Source: Neorhizobium sp. SOG26 (lineage in GTDB: Bacteria > Pseudomonadota > Alphaproteobacteria > Rhizobiales > Rhizobiaceae). From it: a DNA stretch of 64,000 nt. The stretch covers positions 558,001-622,000 of the forward strand of contig NZ_CP025512.1 of NCBI RefSeq assembly GCF_003491345.1, in the 5' to 3' direction. A program made the translations under genes and the position numbers. Below are positions 1 through 8,768 of the stretch, piece by piece. Below the pieces are notes generated by a model that did no database searches, had not been told where the DNA came from, and saw nothing but the letters and a program-made list of their open reading frames with translations. The stretch's first letter is position 1. Each line of letters begins with the position of its first letter.

Positions 1-98
1 CCTTTGCGGCGTAGCGCCGCATCGCACGAAAACCCTTGCGCTGCCATTCGCCTTCGGTATTACGTTAACGTGAACGTCAAAACGTGAGGAGAGAACTG

Positions 99-488
99 AT
101 GAACGAGCTGGTATCGCGGGTTGCGGACAATGTCGGCATCGCCCCGGATGTCGCCGAAAAGGCGATCGGCATGATGCTTGGCTTCCTGCAGCGCGAGGCA
201 GACGACGCGGCCGTGGCCAAGATGATCGAAGCGATCCCTGGCGCGCCGGAACTGGTTGCCAAGTACAACGGCGCAGGTTCGGGCGGTGGCGGCCTGCTGG
301 GCGGCCTGATGGCAAGCCTCGGCGGCGGCGTCATGGCGCTCGGCCAGCAGTTGATGAGCCAGGGCCTTGGCATGGGCGAGATCACCGGCCTCGCGAAGCA
401 GACCATGGCAGTTGCTCGCGAGCACGCCGGCGACGAGGTTGTCGACAAGGTTGTCTCGTCGGTTCCGGGCCTCAGCCAGTTCGTCTGA
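99..488 (+). CDS. Small Gly-rich hypothetical protein, DUF2780/DUF2267-like
   Basis: This 129-residue protein has a helical N terminus, a Gly/Leu-rich middle (about residues 60-85) and a helical C terminus ending in SVPGLSQFV. The layout resembles DUF2780 (VcgC/VcgE-like) or DUF2267 proteins, whose function is unknown. The start is the ATG at 99 because AGGAG lies eight bases upstream; a GTG at 84 in the same frame has no such site. A strong hairpin terminator follows, so it is probably a single-gene unit. Family membership is inferred from composition and length only. Confidence 0.7.
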   Translation: MNELVSRVADNVGIAPDVAEKAIGMMLGFLQREADDAAVAKMIEAIPGAPELVAKYNGAGSGGGGLLGGLMASLGGGVMALGQQLMSQGLGMGEITGLAKQTMAVAREHAGDEVVDKVVSSVPGLSQFV

Positions 489-514
489 TCGTCGCACCGG
501 ATCCAGAAGAAACC

Positions 515-551
515 AGAAGCCGCTGGCGGAAACGCCGGCGGCTTCTTTTTT
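515..551 (+). terminator. Rho-independent terminator after the Gly-rich protein
   Basis: The sequence AGAAGCCGC, interrupted pairing over GGCG, a GAAA-type loop and the complementary GCGGCTTCT form a long GC-rich stem, followed by a run of six T. It lies 27 nt after the stop codon at 488 and just before the convergent small membrane gene. Confidence 0.85.
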
Positions 552-562
552 GGAAGGCGGGT

Positions 563-730
563 CTAGAACACCGCCAGGTATTTCAGCAGCGAAATGATGC
601 CGATGATGATGACGATGACGCGTGCGATCTGGCGCATGCGCGCATCGATCGGCAGCATGTTGATGAGATAAAGCACCAGAACGATCACCAGGAAGGTGAT
701 CAGGATGCTGATGATGAGTGATAGACCCAT
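563..730 (-). CDS. Small membrane protein, Thivi_2564-like
   Basis: A 55-residue protein starting MGLSLIISILITFLVI. It has two hydrophobic segments (about residues 3-23 and 37-54) separated by a short charged hinge containing MLPIDARMRQ. This pattern (membrane helix, asparagine, methionine/isoleucine-pro-aspartate-ala, second helix) is what I recall for the Thivi_2564 family of tiny inner-membrane proteins of unknown function. It converges on the preceding gene and shares its terminator region. It is short, but the codon pattern and clean two-helix layout support a real gene. Confidence 0.7.
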   Translation of the reverse strand: MGLSLIISILITFLVIVLVLYLINMLPIDARMRQIARVIVIIIGIISLLKYLAVF

Positions 731-1048
731 GAGCCCCAATCCTTATCCGGCACATGATTGTACCGTCAGAGGGTAACTATGGGCGGATCAGTGAAAGAAA
801 AGGGTCGTTGCAGATTAGGGTAAACGGCCTTGCTGACGCTTCAGATCGGCGTTGACTTTTCCCGCGTTGCGACCCATGTCTCCCCCTGAAATGGTGGCCC
901 GGCCGGGTCCCGTTCTTTCCAAGGAAACAGAGAGATGAACCCCGACAGTCGAAGTTCGACGTCATCATACCCATTCGCTCGCCTGGGGCTCTGATCCTGT
1001 TCAAAAGGAGATGCGCTCCGGAGGCCAATGGCCCGAGAAGGAGCCGTC
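731..1048. other. Upstream region of corA with a possible 19-codon leader
   Basis: This 318-nt stretch has no sizeable gene. A short frame from ATG 935 to TGA 994 encodes 19 residues (MNPDSRSSTSSYPFARLGL) and is preceded by AAGGAAACAGAGAG, a usable ribosome-binding site. Short leader peptides precede some magnesium transporter genes, but nothing here proves translation. A TTGACT hexamer at about 852 could be a -35 element. I see no recognisable riboswitch fold. Confidence 0.3.
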
Positions 1049-2065
1049 ATGCTGCGTGTCCATGCCTATCACCTTGACCGTCTGGTTCCGGTTGTCGTCA
1101 GTTTGAGCGAGCCACCCGATGCGGCGGTGCCGGCGGAGCAGGAGTCGCCCATCATCTGGTACGACCTCATTACCCCCACGCCGGAGGAAGAGCGCCTTGT
1201 CGGCGAACGCCTGGGCATCACGGTGCCAACCATCGACGAGATGGAGGACATCGAGCTTTCCGCCCGGCTTTACCAGGAGGACGGGGCGGAATTCATGACG
1301 ATGACGGTTCTGACGCGCCCGGATGCCGGCACGCCACGCAAGGTGCCGGTCACCTTCATCGTCAAGGGCCAGGTGCTTGTCACCGTTCGTCACGCCGAAC
1401 CGCGTCCATTCGATGCCTACCTCGCACGCGCCCGCAAGCCGAACGGCACCGGCCTGCATTCCGGTTATGGCGAACTCATCATGACCGGCCTCATCGAGGC
1501 TGTCATTGATCGCATGGCCGACACGCTGGAACGGCTCGGGACCGAGATCGACGGCATCTCCCAGGAAGTGTTTTCCGCCGAGCGGACGAAGGCCAACAAG
1601 AAAACCCGCGACCTGCAGGAACTCATCCGCGAGGTCGGCACCAAGGGCGAGTTCATCACCGTGGTGCGCGAAAGCCTTGTCAGCGTCAGCCGCGTCGTCG
1701 CCTATTATTCAGCGCTCGACGGCGTCGACCGCAAGCTGTCCAAGGAACTGCGGCAGCGCCTGAAGCTCCTGCAGCGGGACGCCACCTCGCTCGGCGACCA
1801 CTCCGCCTTCCTGTCGGGCAAGATCAACTTCCTGCTCGACGCGACGCTCGGGCTGATCAACCTGGAGCAGAACCAGATCATCAAGATCTTTTCCGTGGCG
1901 TCGGTCGTCTTCCTGCCGCCGACGCTGGTGGCGTCCATCTACGGCATGAACTTCGCCTACCAGCCGGAACTCCAGTGGCATTACGGCTACCACGCCGCGC
2001 TCTGCCTGATGATCGTCTCGATGATCATGCCGTATCTCTACTTCAAGCGGCGGGGGTGGCTGTAG
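1049..2065 (+). CDS. corA: CorA-family divalent metal ion transporter
   Basis: This 338-residue protein has the CorA layout: a large soluble N-terminal domain, a long helical stalk (about residues 150-260) and two C-terminal membrane helices. The diagnostic motif YGMNF ends the first helix and is followed by the short loop QPEL, where the usual text is MPEL. The protein ends in the basic tail KRRGWL. It is expected to carry Mg2+ (or Co2+/Ni2+) across the inner membrane as a pentamer. I chose ATG 1049 because AAGGAG lies about six bases upstream; an in-frame ATG at 1028 has its purine tract too close. Confidence 0.9.
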   Translation: MLRVHAYHLDRLVPVVVSLSEPPDAAVPAEQESPIIWYDLITPTPEEERLVGERLGITVPTIDEMEDIELSARLYQEDGAEFMTMTVLTRPDAGTPRKVPVTFIVKGQVLVTVRHAEPRPFDAYLARARKPNGTGLHSGYGELIMTGLIEAVIDRMADTLERLGTEIDGISQEVFSAERTKANKKTRDLQELIREVGTKGEFITVVRESLVSVSRVVAYYSALDGVDRKLSKELRQRLKLLQRDATSLGDHSAFLSGKINFLLDATLGLINLEQNQIIKIFSVASVVFLPPTLVASIYGMNFAYQPELQWHYGYHAALCLMIVSMIMPYLYFKRRGWL

Positions 2066-2086
2066 GCCGGGTATCGGTCGTCCGGC

Positions 2087-2341
2087 CTATCGCCGCGCGA
2101 GCCAATCTCTAAGTGCATCGTTGATCCGGGACTGCCAGCCCGGACCATCAGCCCGAAACCGCTCCAGGATATCGGCATCCAGCCTGATCGTTGTCGAGAT
2201 CTTGGGTGCCTCGCTCTTTGGCCGGCCGCGTAGAACCGGGGCGGCGGCGAGCTTTTCCGCCCACGGACTTTCGGAGAGATCCGGTGCGTCGTCTTCAATG
2301 TCCAGCAAGTCGGGGGCCATAGGCTCTTTGCTCTCTGTCAT
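2087..2341 (-). CDS. brnA: BrnA-family antitoxin
   Basis: This 84-residue protein has an acidic N terminus and a C-terminal ribbon-helix-helix-like region (ISTTIRLDADILERFRADGP, then a WQSRINDALRDWL-type helix). That is the BrnA pattern: it neutralises BrnT and autorepresses the operon as a dimer. Its start lies 47 nt inside the toxin gene, and the order is toxin first, as expected for brnTA. An internal ATG at 2320 is an alternative start. Confidence 0.85.
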   Translation of the reverse strand: MTESKEPMAPDLLDIEDDAPDLSESPWAEKLAAAPVLRGRPKSEAPKISTTIRLDADILERFRADGPGWQSRINDALRDWLARR

Positions 2342-2573
2342 TGGCTTTCCTCATACTGATCATGCGTAGATCCTGGCCGCGCGGGGTCCAGACTAGAACA
2401 ACCATCCGCTGTTCCAGCATCCCGACCGTTAGATAACGGACTTCGCCGTAGTCGATCCGGTCGTCTTCGATGGTGAGATGCGGACCGTCGAAAACCTTGT
2501 CTGCATCGGCAAAATCCAATCCCCTTTGCTCGAGAGTCAATCTTCGTTTCTCGGGGTCGAAAATTACAGGCAT
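2295..2573 (-). CDS. brnT: BrnT-family ribonuclease toxin
   Basis: This 92-residue protein starts MPVIFDPEKRRLTLEQRGLD. It has the conserved BrnT segments: FDPEKR near the start, LDFADADKVF, a YGE-RYLTVG strand and a C-terminal RMISMRKANDREQRAY helix. BrnT belongs to the RelE-like fold and cleaves RNA when released from BrnA. It is the first gene of the pair. The AT-rich sequence just upstream (about 2574-2595) probably holds the promoter and operator. Confidence 0.88.
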   Translation of the reverse strand: MPVIFDPEKRRLTLEQRGLDFADADKVFDGPHLTIEDDRIDYGEVRYLTVGMLEQRMVVLVWTPRGQDLRMISMRKANDREQRAYGPRLAGH

Positions 2574-2685
2574 TTATTGTTACTACATAAAAGATGGCGT
2601 TTCCATAATGGTCCGAAAAGGGGACGCCTCAGAAAAAATGCGCCGGAGGTCGTCCGGCGCATGCTTTCACCCAACAGACGAAAGA

Positions 2686-3513
2686 TCAATTATCCCACTG
2701 CGGGGCCAGTTGGCCCGGGTTGACGATGCGGCCATCGGGCTTCGCGAGCGCATGCACCGCCTGCATTTCCTCGGCCGAAAGCTCGAAGTCGAAGACGTCG
2801 TAGTTTTCCGGCAGGCGCGAAATGGTCGCAGTTTTCGAAAGCGCAATCACCTCCGGCTGCTGGATCGCCCAGCGCAGCACCACCTGTGCAGCCGTCTTGC
2901 CATGCTTGGCGCCGATATCCTTCAGCACCTCGTCCTTTGGCACCTTGCCGTCCGCCATCAGGTAATAGGCGGTGAGCGAGCTGCCATGTCGGCGCACGGC
3001 CTCGAGCACCTTCGTCTGGTCGAGATAGGGGTGGTACTCAACCTGGTTCGTGGCGATCGGTGCATCAGAAAGCTTCACCGCTTCGTCGAGCAGCGCGACG
3101 GAGAAGTTCGAAACGCCGATATGCTTCACCTTGCCGACCTTCACCAGCTCGTTGAGCGCGCCCATGCGGTCGGCAAGCGGCATCTCGCTCTGCGGCCAGT
3201 GCAACAGCAGCAGGTCGACATAATCGGTCTTCAGCTTCTGCAGGCTTTCATCCACCGAGGCGATGAAGGCGTCGTGGCCGACGCGGTCGACCCACACCTT
3301 GGTGGTGAGGAAGATCTCCTCGCGCGCGATGCCGGAAGTCGCCAGCACCTCGCCGACAGCCGCCTCGTTCTTGTAGATCTGCGCGGTGTCGACATGGCGG
3401 AAGCCGAGCTTCAGGGCTTCCGGCAGCACGCGCGCCACGTCGTCGTCGGGCATGCGGAAGGTGCCGAAACCGAGAGCTGGAATATTGGCGCCATTGGCGT
3501 TGACATTGAACAT
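2686..3513 (-). CDS. Aldo/keto reductase, 2,5-diketogluconate reductase type
   Basis: A 275-residue NADPH-dependent reductase. The AKR catalytic set is visible: Asp in HVDTAQIY, the Tyr of that motif, Lys in FLTTKVW and His in LLLLHWP. GVSNFS and the C-terminal RWAIQQ/VIALSKTA segment serve cofactor binding. ATG 3513 is preferred because AGGAG lies five bases upstream; an upstream frame extending to 3591 adds an atypical N terminus. It is the third gene of an apparent operon with the MFS transporter and another aldo/keto reductase, 90 nt after the latter. The substrate is unknown. Confidence 0.88.
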   Translation of the reverse strand: MFNVNANGANIPALGFGTFRMPDDDVARVLPEALKLGFRHVDTAQIYKNEAAVGEVLATSGIAREEIFLTTKVWVDRVGHDAFIASVDESLQKLKTDYVDLLLLHWPQSEMPLADRMGALNELVKVGKVKHIGVSNFSVALLDEAVKLSDAPIATNQVEYHPYLDQTKVLEAVRRHGSSLTAYYLMADGKVPKDEVLKDIGAKHGKTAAQVVLRWAIQQPEVIALSKTATISRLPENYDVFDFELSAEEMQAVHALAKPDGRIVNPGQLAPQWDN

Positions 3514-3603
3514 TTGAAACTCCTGTGGGTCCCGGGCCTGCATTGTTGATCTTGATGCCCGGGGTAGTGGGGCCGCTATTAGATGGACCAATTGCGTGGC
3601 GGA

Positions 3604-4662
3604 TCAACCACCACGTTTTCGGGGGCAGCCGGCAATCGGCGGGTTGAGGCGGGCGAAGCCTTCCTGCCGGCGATAAGGGAAATGCGGATAGGGTGCGGTC
3701 ACCGCGCTCGCCTGGTCGAGCCGTGCTATCTGTTCGGCGTTTAACGACCACCCGACACTGCCGAGATTCTGGCGAAGCTGCTCTTCATTGCGGGCGCCGA
3801 TGATGACGGAGGATACGGTCGGTCGGCCGACGAGCCAGTTGATCGCCACCTGCGGCACGGTCTTTTCCGTCTCGGCCGCCACCTCTTCCAGCACGTCCAC
3901 GACGCGATAAAGCAGTTCGGTATCGACCGGTGGACCGAAATCCGCCGTCTCATGCAGCCGGCTGCCGGCGGGGATTGGCTTGCTCCGGCTGATCTTGCCG
4001 GTGAGGCGTCCCCAGCCGAGCGGGCTCCAGACGAGCGCGCCAAGCCCCTGGTCTTGGCCGAGCGGCATCAGGTCCCATTCATAGTCGCGACCGACCAGCG
4101 AGTAATACACCTGGTTGACGACATAGCGGGTCCAGCCATGCCGGTCCGCCGCGGCGAGCGATTTCATGATCTGCCAGCCGGAGAAGTTGGACACACCGAT
4201 GTAGCGCAGCTTGCCGTCCTGCACGAGGCGATCAAGCGTCGCGACCACCTCCTCGACCGGCGTGGAGGCATCGAAGGCATGCAGCTGGAAGATGTCGATA
4301 TGGTCGGTGCCGAGGCGCTTCAGCGCCGCCTCGACGGAGGCGATCAGCCGGGCGCGGGACGAGCCCCAGTCGTTGGCGCCGTCGCCCATCGGCAGGCTGG
4401 CCTTGGTGGAGATCAGCACATCGGCCCGCCGGTCCTTGATCGCCTGGCCAAGCACTTCCTCCGAAGCACCGGCGGAATAAACGTCGGCTGTGTCGAACAG
4501 GTTGACGCCGGCCTCAAGGCAGATGTCGACGAGGCGGCGCGCCTCTTCCACGTCGGTTGTGCCCCAGTGGCTGAACAGCGGGCCGGAGCCGCCGAACGTG
4601 CCGGCTCCAAAGCTCAAGACCGGCACCTTCAGGCCGGATGCACCAAGATTGCGGTATTCCAT
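3604..4662 (-). CDS. Aldo/keto reductase, YajO/YghZ-like
   Basis: A 352-residue aldo/keto reductase with the longer layout of oxidoreductases such as YajO or Tas. Visible motifs are FDTADVYSAGASEEVLG (catalytic Asp and Tyr), ISTKASLP (Lys), DIFQLHAFD (His), YIGVSNFSGWQ, and a late SSVIIGARNEEQL cofactor segment. ATG 4662 was chosen because AAAGG lies upstream and this leaves a 23-nt gap to the MFS gene. An earlier in-frame start at 4689 would overlap that gene. It probably reduces carbonyl compounds in the same response as its neighbours. Confidence 0.88.
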   Translation of the reverse strand: MEYRNLGASGLKVPVLSFGAGTFGGSGPLFSHWGTTDVEEARRLVDICLEAGVNLFDTADVYSAGASEEVLGQAIKDRRADVLISTKASLPMGDGANDWGSSRARLIASVEAALKRLGTDHIDIFQLHAFDASTPVEEVVATLDRLVQDGKLRYIGVSNFSGWQIMKSLAAADRHGWTRYVVNQVYYSLVGRDYEWDLMPLGQDQGLGALVWSPLGWGRLTGKISRSKPIPAGSRLHETADFGPPVDTELLYRVVDVLEEVAAETEKTVPQVAINWLVGRPTVSSVIIGARNEEQLRQNLGSVGWSLNAEQIARLDQASAVTAPYPHFPYRRQEGFARLNPPIAGCPRKRGG

Positions 4663-4685
4663 GGTCGTTACCTTTCTCTGGATCG

Positions 4686-5873
4686 TCATTCTGCCGGGCA
4701 GGCGAGGGCGGCTTCACGCGGCTCCTTGCGATCAAGCCGGATGGCAACCGTGGCGACCGCAAGCGCTGCGAGCGGCACCAGCCCGGCCACCAGCGTCACC
4801 GCACCAAGGCCCGGGCCGTGGTCGATCACCGCGCCACCCAGCCATGCACCAATCGCATTGCCGAGGTTGAAGGCCGCGATGTTGAAGGAGGAGGCCAGCC
4901 CCTGGCCGGCACCTTCGGCCTTCTGGAGGACCCAGATCTGCAGGGGCGATACCGTGGCAAAAGCAGCAGCGCCAAAGAGGCCGATGGCAATCACCGCAAG
5001 CACCGGCTGGTGGTTGGCCGCCGTCATGGCAAGCAGCACGGCTGAGAGCGCGAGGAGGCTTCCGATCATCGTCGGCAAGAGGTGACGGTCGGCTAGCCAG
5101 CCGCCGAGAAGATTGCCCACCACCAGTCCGCCGCCGAACACGAGCAGGATCGGCGAAACTGCAGCTTCCGAGAACCCGGTGATCTGTGTGAGGATCGGCG
5201 CAACATAGGTGAAGCCCGCAAACACGCCGACCCAGGAGAGCACGGTGGTCAGCAGCCCGAGCAGCACGGCACGTCGGCGTAGGACGGCCAGAACGCTCTG
5301 GCCTCCTTCGTCGCCTGTCTCCGCCGGGCTGTCCCTGGGCACGAGAAGCGCGATCACGATGAAGGCGAGGATGCCGATCAGCGTTACGGCGAAGAAGGTC
5401 GAGCGCCAACCATAGGCCTGTCCGAGCCACGTGCCGAAGGGCACGCCAAGGATGTTGGCGACGGTGAGCCCGGTAAACATGATGGCGATCGCCGACGCCT
5501 TCTTGTTGGCCGGCACGAGGCTTGTCGCAACCACCGAACCGACGCCGAAGAAGGAGGCATGCGCGAACGCGGTCAGGACCCGCGCGGCCATCAGCGTCCA
5601 GTAATCCGGCGCCAGCGCACAGGCGAGATTGCCGATGGTGAACACCACCATCAGCGCCATCAGCAGGGTCTTGCGCGACCAGCGGCCGGAAATGGCGCCG
5701 AGGATGGGCGCGCCAATCACGACGCCCAGCGCATATCCCGAGATGAGCAGGCCCGCGGCGGAGATGGACACGCCAAGATCGGCGCTGATATCGAGCAGCA
5801 GGCCCATGATGACAAATTCCGTGACGCCGATTCCGAAGGCGCCCGCAGTCAGGGCATAAAGGGCAAGAGGCAT
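4686..5873 (-). CDS. MFS transporter, AraJ/drug-efflux type
   Basis: A 395-residue protein with about 12 membrane helices. The first helix begins LYALTAGAFGIGVTEFVIMG, typical of the AraJ/YdhP/NepI group of proton-coupled exporters. A basic loop (SGRWSRK) after helix 2-3 is the MFS signature region, and a soluble loop divides the two six-helix halves. ATG 5873 has AAGGAAA just upstream. It is the first gene of a leftward operon with two aldo/keto reductases and faces a LysR regulator across a palindrome-rich gap. Export of a toxic carbonyl or aromatic compound is a guess. Confidence 0.87.
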   Translation of the reverse strand: MPLALYALTAGAFGIGVTEFVIMGLLLDISADLGVSISAAGLLISGYALGVVIGAPILGAISGRWSRKTLLMALMVVFTIGNLACALAPDYWTLMAARVLTAFAHASFFGVGSVVATSLVPANKKASAIAIMFTGLTVANILGVPFGTWLGQAYGWRSTFFAVTLIGILAFIVIALLVPRDSPAETGDEGGQSVLAVLRRRAVLLGLLTTVLSWVGVFAGFTYVAPILTQITGFSEAAVSPILLVFGGGLVVGNLLGGWLADRHLLPTMIGSLLALSAVLLAMTAANHQPVLAVIAIGLFGAAAFATVSPLQIWVLQKAEGAGQGLASSFNIAAFNLGNAIGAWLGGAVIDHGPGLGAVTLVAGLVPLAALAVATVAIRLDRKEPREAALACPAE

Positions 5874-5912
5874 GGGTATTTCCTTGGGAGGAGGAGATTG
5901 TGTTGGACGCAA

Positions 5913-5955
5913 TATCCGCCCGGCTCACTTGCCTGTGTAGCGACACAGGCGGATA
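5913..5955. promoter_or_regulatory. Nested inverted repeats between the MFS operon and lysR
   Basis: Two perfect inverted repeats overlap here. The outer arms TATCCGCC (5913-5920) and GGCGGATA (5948-5955) are 27 nt apart. The inner arms GCCTGTGT (5931-5938) and ACACAGGC (5943-5950) are separated by AGCG. They lie midway between the divergent starts at 5873 and 5988. This is where a LysR regulator normally has its recognition and activation sites, so autoregulation plus control of the MFS operon is the likely role. Confidence 0.6.
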
Positions 5956-5987
5956 ATCATCTGTGAAACAAATTCATAGGTGGGACG

Positions 5988-6881
5988 ATGGATAACCGCG
6001 CCGGGGAGATGGAAGTGTTCGTGCTGGCGGCCGAACTGCGCAGCTTTTCCGCTGCCGGGCGCAAGCTCAAGCTTTCCCCATCCGCCGTCAGCAAGCTCGT
6101 GACGCGGCTCGAAAACCGGCTGGGCACCCGGCTCGTCGTGCGTTCCACCCGCCTCCTGCAACTGACACCGGAGGGCGAGACCTATCTGGCGCGGGCGCAA
6201 CGGATCCTGGCCGAGATCGCCGATACCGAAGAGGTGGTTTCCGGCGGTGGCCGGATGCGGCCGCGTGGACCTCTGGTGGTCAATGCCTCCGTCGGTTTCG
6301 GGGAGCGTCACATCCTGCCGCTCGCTGGCGAGTTCCTGCGGCTTTATCCGGAGGTGCAGCTCGACGTCACGCTGACCGACGACACGGTCGACCTGATCCG
6401 CGAGCGTATCGACATCGCCATCCGTCACGGGCCACTGCGGGACTCATCGCTGATGGCAAGGCGGCTGGGTGAAAGCCGCCAGGTCGTCATCGCTTCGCCG
6501 GAATATCTCGCGCGGCACGGCACGCCGCAGGTGCCGGAAGAGCTTGGCAGGCACAACTGCATCAACTTCAACTTCCGTCGCTCGGTCGAAGGTTGGCTGT
6601 TCCGCGATCCGGCTACGGGCCAGCGCGTGATTCTGCCGGTCTCTGGCAGTCTCAAGGCCAGCAGCGGCTCGATCATCCGCCGCTTTTGCCTCAACGGGCT
6701 CGGCATCGGCCGGGTCGGCCGCTTTCATGTGGAGCCGGATATCAAGAGCGGTCGGCTTGTGCCGGTGCTGGAAGACTTCAACGCCGAGGATACCGAGCAA
6801 ATTCATGCCGTTTACGCCGGGCATGAACATCTGGCGGTGCGGGTTCGCGCCTTTATCGACTTCCTTCAGGAGCGGCTTTGA
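5988..6881 (+). CDS. LysR-family transcriptional regulator
   Basis: This 297-residue protein has an N-terminal winged helix-turn-helix (about residues 5-64, with the SFSAAGRKLKLSPSAVSKLV core) followed by a periplasmic-binding-like effector domain from residue 90. It belongs to the broad CrgA/DhcR-like subgroup that controls adjacent reductase or efflux genes. It is divergent from the MFS/aldo-keto operon, with nested palindromes in the gap, so it most likely regulates that operon in response to an unidentified ligand. Confidence 0.9.
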   Translation: MDNRAGEMEVFVLAAELRSFSAAGRKLKLSPSAVSKLVTRLENRLGTRLVVRSTRLLQLTPEGETYLARAQRILAEIADTEEVVSGGGRMRPRGPLVVNASVGFGERHILPLAGEFLRLYPEVQLDVTLTDDTVDLIRERIDIAIRHGPLRDSSLMARRLGESRQVVIASPEYLARHGTPQVPEELGRHNCINFNFRRSVEGWLFRDPATGQRVILPVSGSLKASSGSIIRRFCLNGLGIGRVGRFHVEPDIKSGRLVPVLEDFNAEDTEQIHAVYAGHEHLAVRVRAFIDFLQERL

Positions 6882-6987
6882 CCGACGCCGGCAGCGACCC
6901 GAAGGTCGCCTCAGTGACATCATTGCCACAAAACCGCCTTGCTTAAGTCTATTTCCGGACCCACATCCGCGAGCAGGAGATTTCAGC

Positions 6988-7323
6988 ATGAACCAGCAAC
7001 TGAACGAAATCATTGCCCGTATCCGGACCGAGGTCAGCGCCGATTCCGCAAGTCGTCCTCATCTGACGGTTGCGACCGAAGAACTTCGTCTCATCCTCCA
7101 GAGCCTGGAAATGCTTCATTCGGAGAAGGAAGAGCTGCGTCGCAAGGCGGAGCAGCAGGCGGAAGTCGTTGAAGCCGTCGAAGTCTTCATTGCGGCCTAT
7201 CGCGACAAGTACAAGAACTATGGAAGCGGCGGCATCCGCCCGAGTGCAGTCTTCCGCCGTGAGGTCAGCATGATCTGGGCGGCGATGAACGGTCGCCAGC
7301 TCGCCACCGAGATGAGCTTCTAG
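6988..7323 (+). CDS. Hypothetical coiled-coil protein
   Basis: A 111-residue protein of unrecognised family. A central stretch (about residues 30-70, SLEMLHSEKEELRRKAEQQA) has strong heptad character and should form a coiled coil. The C terminus is basic and aromatic. No signal peptide or membrane helix is seen. ATG 6988 is preceded by GGAGA at good spacing. It stands alone between a LysR gene and the aminotransferase gene. Confidence 0.6.
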   Translation: MNQQLNEIIARIRTEVSADSASRPHLTVATEELRLILQSLEMLHSEKEELRRKAEQQAEVVEAVEVFIAAYRDKYKNYGSGGIRPSAVFRREVSMIWAAMNGRQLATEMSF

Positions 7324-7504
7324 ACGCCGATTTTGAGCGGGTGCATCAGAGCCTTTACGTACTGCCCTCCTCGGGCGGGCGATGGCTTATGATCAAATTT
7401 TGTGATGACTCATTTCATATTGTCGCTTGACCTGCCGCTCCGGCCAAGCCTTCACTCACCGCGAATTTTCAAGACGACAATTTTGCAGACCCAAGGAGAC
7501 TAGC

Positions 7505-8389
7505 ATGTCCGTCGACACCACCCCGCGCTCGACCACCTGGACCTATGTGGAGGGGGAATGGCTGGAAGGAAACCCGAAACTGATCGGACCGACCTCCCAT
7601 GCCATGTGGCTCGGGACCACCGTGTTCGATGGCGCCCGCTGGTTTGACGGCATCTCGCCCGACCTCGACCTGCACTGCCAGCGCGTCAACCGCTCGGCCA
7701 CCAACATGGGCATGAAGCCCACCATGGACGCCAAGGAGATCGAGGCGCTGGCGCTGGAAGGCGTGCGCAAGTTCGATGGCAAGACCGCGATCTACATCAA
7801 GCCGATGTACTGGGCCGAACATGGCATGCCCTATAGCGTGGTAACGGCCGATCCGGAATCGACCCGCTTTGCGCTCTGCCTCTCCGAAGCGCCGATGCAC
7901 ACTGCAAAGCCGTCGTCGCTCACGGTTTCGCCTTACCGCCGCCCGAACCCGGAAGTCGCCATGACTGGCGCCAAGACGGGCAGCCTTTATCCCAACAGCG
8001 GCCGCATGATCATGGAAGCCCGCAATCGCGGCTTCGACAACGCGCTCGCCCGCGACATGAACGGCAATGTCGCCGAAACCGCGTCCTCGAACATCTTCAT
8101 GGTCAAGGACGGCGTGGTGATGACGCCGATCGCCAACGGCACCTTCCTTGCCGGCATCACGCGCTCGCGCGTCATCGGCCTGCTGCGCCAGGCAGGGCTC
8201 GACGTGCGTGAAACCACGCTGACGGTCCAGGACTTCATGGATGCCGACGAGATCTTCACCTCCGGCAACTATTCCAAGATCGTGCCGGTGAACCGCTTCG
8301 AAGACCGCCAGCTCCAGGAAGGCCCGGTCGCCCGCAAGGCGCTTGAGGTCTACATGGACTGGGCTCGCTCCAAGACCAGCGATCTTTGA
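7505..8389 (+). CDS. ilvE: Branched-chain amino acid aminotransferase, fold type IV
   Basis: A 294-residue PLP-dependent aminotransferase of class IV. The PLP lysine is in MTGAKTGSLYPNSG. The conserved ETASSNIFMVKDG and NGTFLAGITRSRVIGLL segments bind the PLP phosphate, and FTSGNYSKIVPV follows. Expected reaction: transamination of branched-chain 2-oxo acids with glutamate. ATG 7505 follows AAGGAGACTAGC, an excellent ribosome-binding site; an upstream extension of the frame is not supported. D-amino-acid transaminase or a broader specificity cannot be excluded by eye. Confidence 0.85.
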   Translation: MSVDTTPRSTTWTYVEGEWLEGNPKLIGPTSHAMWLGTTVFDGARWFDGISPDLDLHCQRVNRSATNMGMKPTMDAKEIEALALEGVRKFDGKTAIYIKPMYWAEHGMPYSVVTADPESTRFALCLSEAPMHTAKPSSLTVSPYRRPNPEVAMTGAKTGSLYPNSGRMIMEARNRGFDNALARDMNGNVAETASSNIFMVKDGVVMTPIANGTFLAGITRSRVIGLLRQAGLDVRETTLTVQDFMDADEIFTSGNYSKIVPVNRFEDRQLQEGPVARKALEVYMDWARSKTSDL

Positions 8390-8450
8390 CGCCGTCGATC
8401 AAGTGACGTGAGGCTGGGCGGGAAGCCAATTGGTTTCCCGCTTCGCCGCA

Positions 8451-8768
8451 TCAGAAATCGTCCTCCTCCATGTCCTCCGCACCGCCAAGGCTTTTGCCAC
8501 GGTGGAGGATGCGCATGATGGTGACGGTTTCTTGATCGACTTGGAATACGATGCTGGCTTTGCGCCTGAATCCGACGATCCGGATACCCTTGCCCAATTC
8601 GTCATGGGCCATGCCCCGCTGGGGAAAGGTCTCGAACAAGGCGCAGTAGTCGACGATCTGGTTGATGTATCGCCGTGCGACGGCCAGTCCGGCTCTAGCG
8701 GCAATATACTCGTAAAGTTCGATCAAGTCGGCATCGGCTGCCGGATCGAAGAGAACGTTATGCTTCAT
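8451..8768 (-). CDS. parE: ParE/RelE-family toxin
   Basis: A 105-residue toxin of the RelE/ParE superfamily. It starts with VLFDPAADADLIELYEYIA, the typical first strand and helix, and has a central MAHDELGKGIRIVGFRRKASIVFQVD sheet and a final TIMRILHRGK strand. ParE toxins poison gyrase. The start overlaps the antitoxin stop by four bases (ATGA), indicating translational coupling. The C-terminal tail is acidic and unusually long. Confidence 0.88.
   Translation of the reverse strand: MKHNVLFDPAADADLIELYEYIAARAGLAVARRYINQIVDYCALFETFPQRGMAHDELGKGIRIVGFRRKASIVFQVDQETVTIMRILHRGKSLGGAEDMEEDDF

Noticed and set aside
60..755. Long leftward frame at the window start, opposite the Gly-rich protein
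   Set aside because: His/Arg-rich shadow of the rightward gene; the real leftward gene here is the 55-residue membrane protein in another frame.
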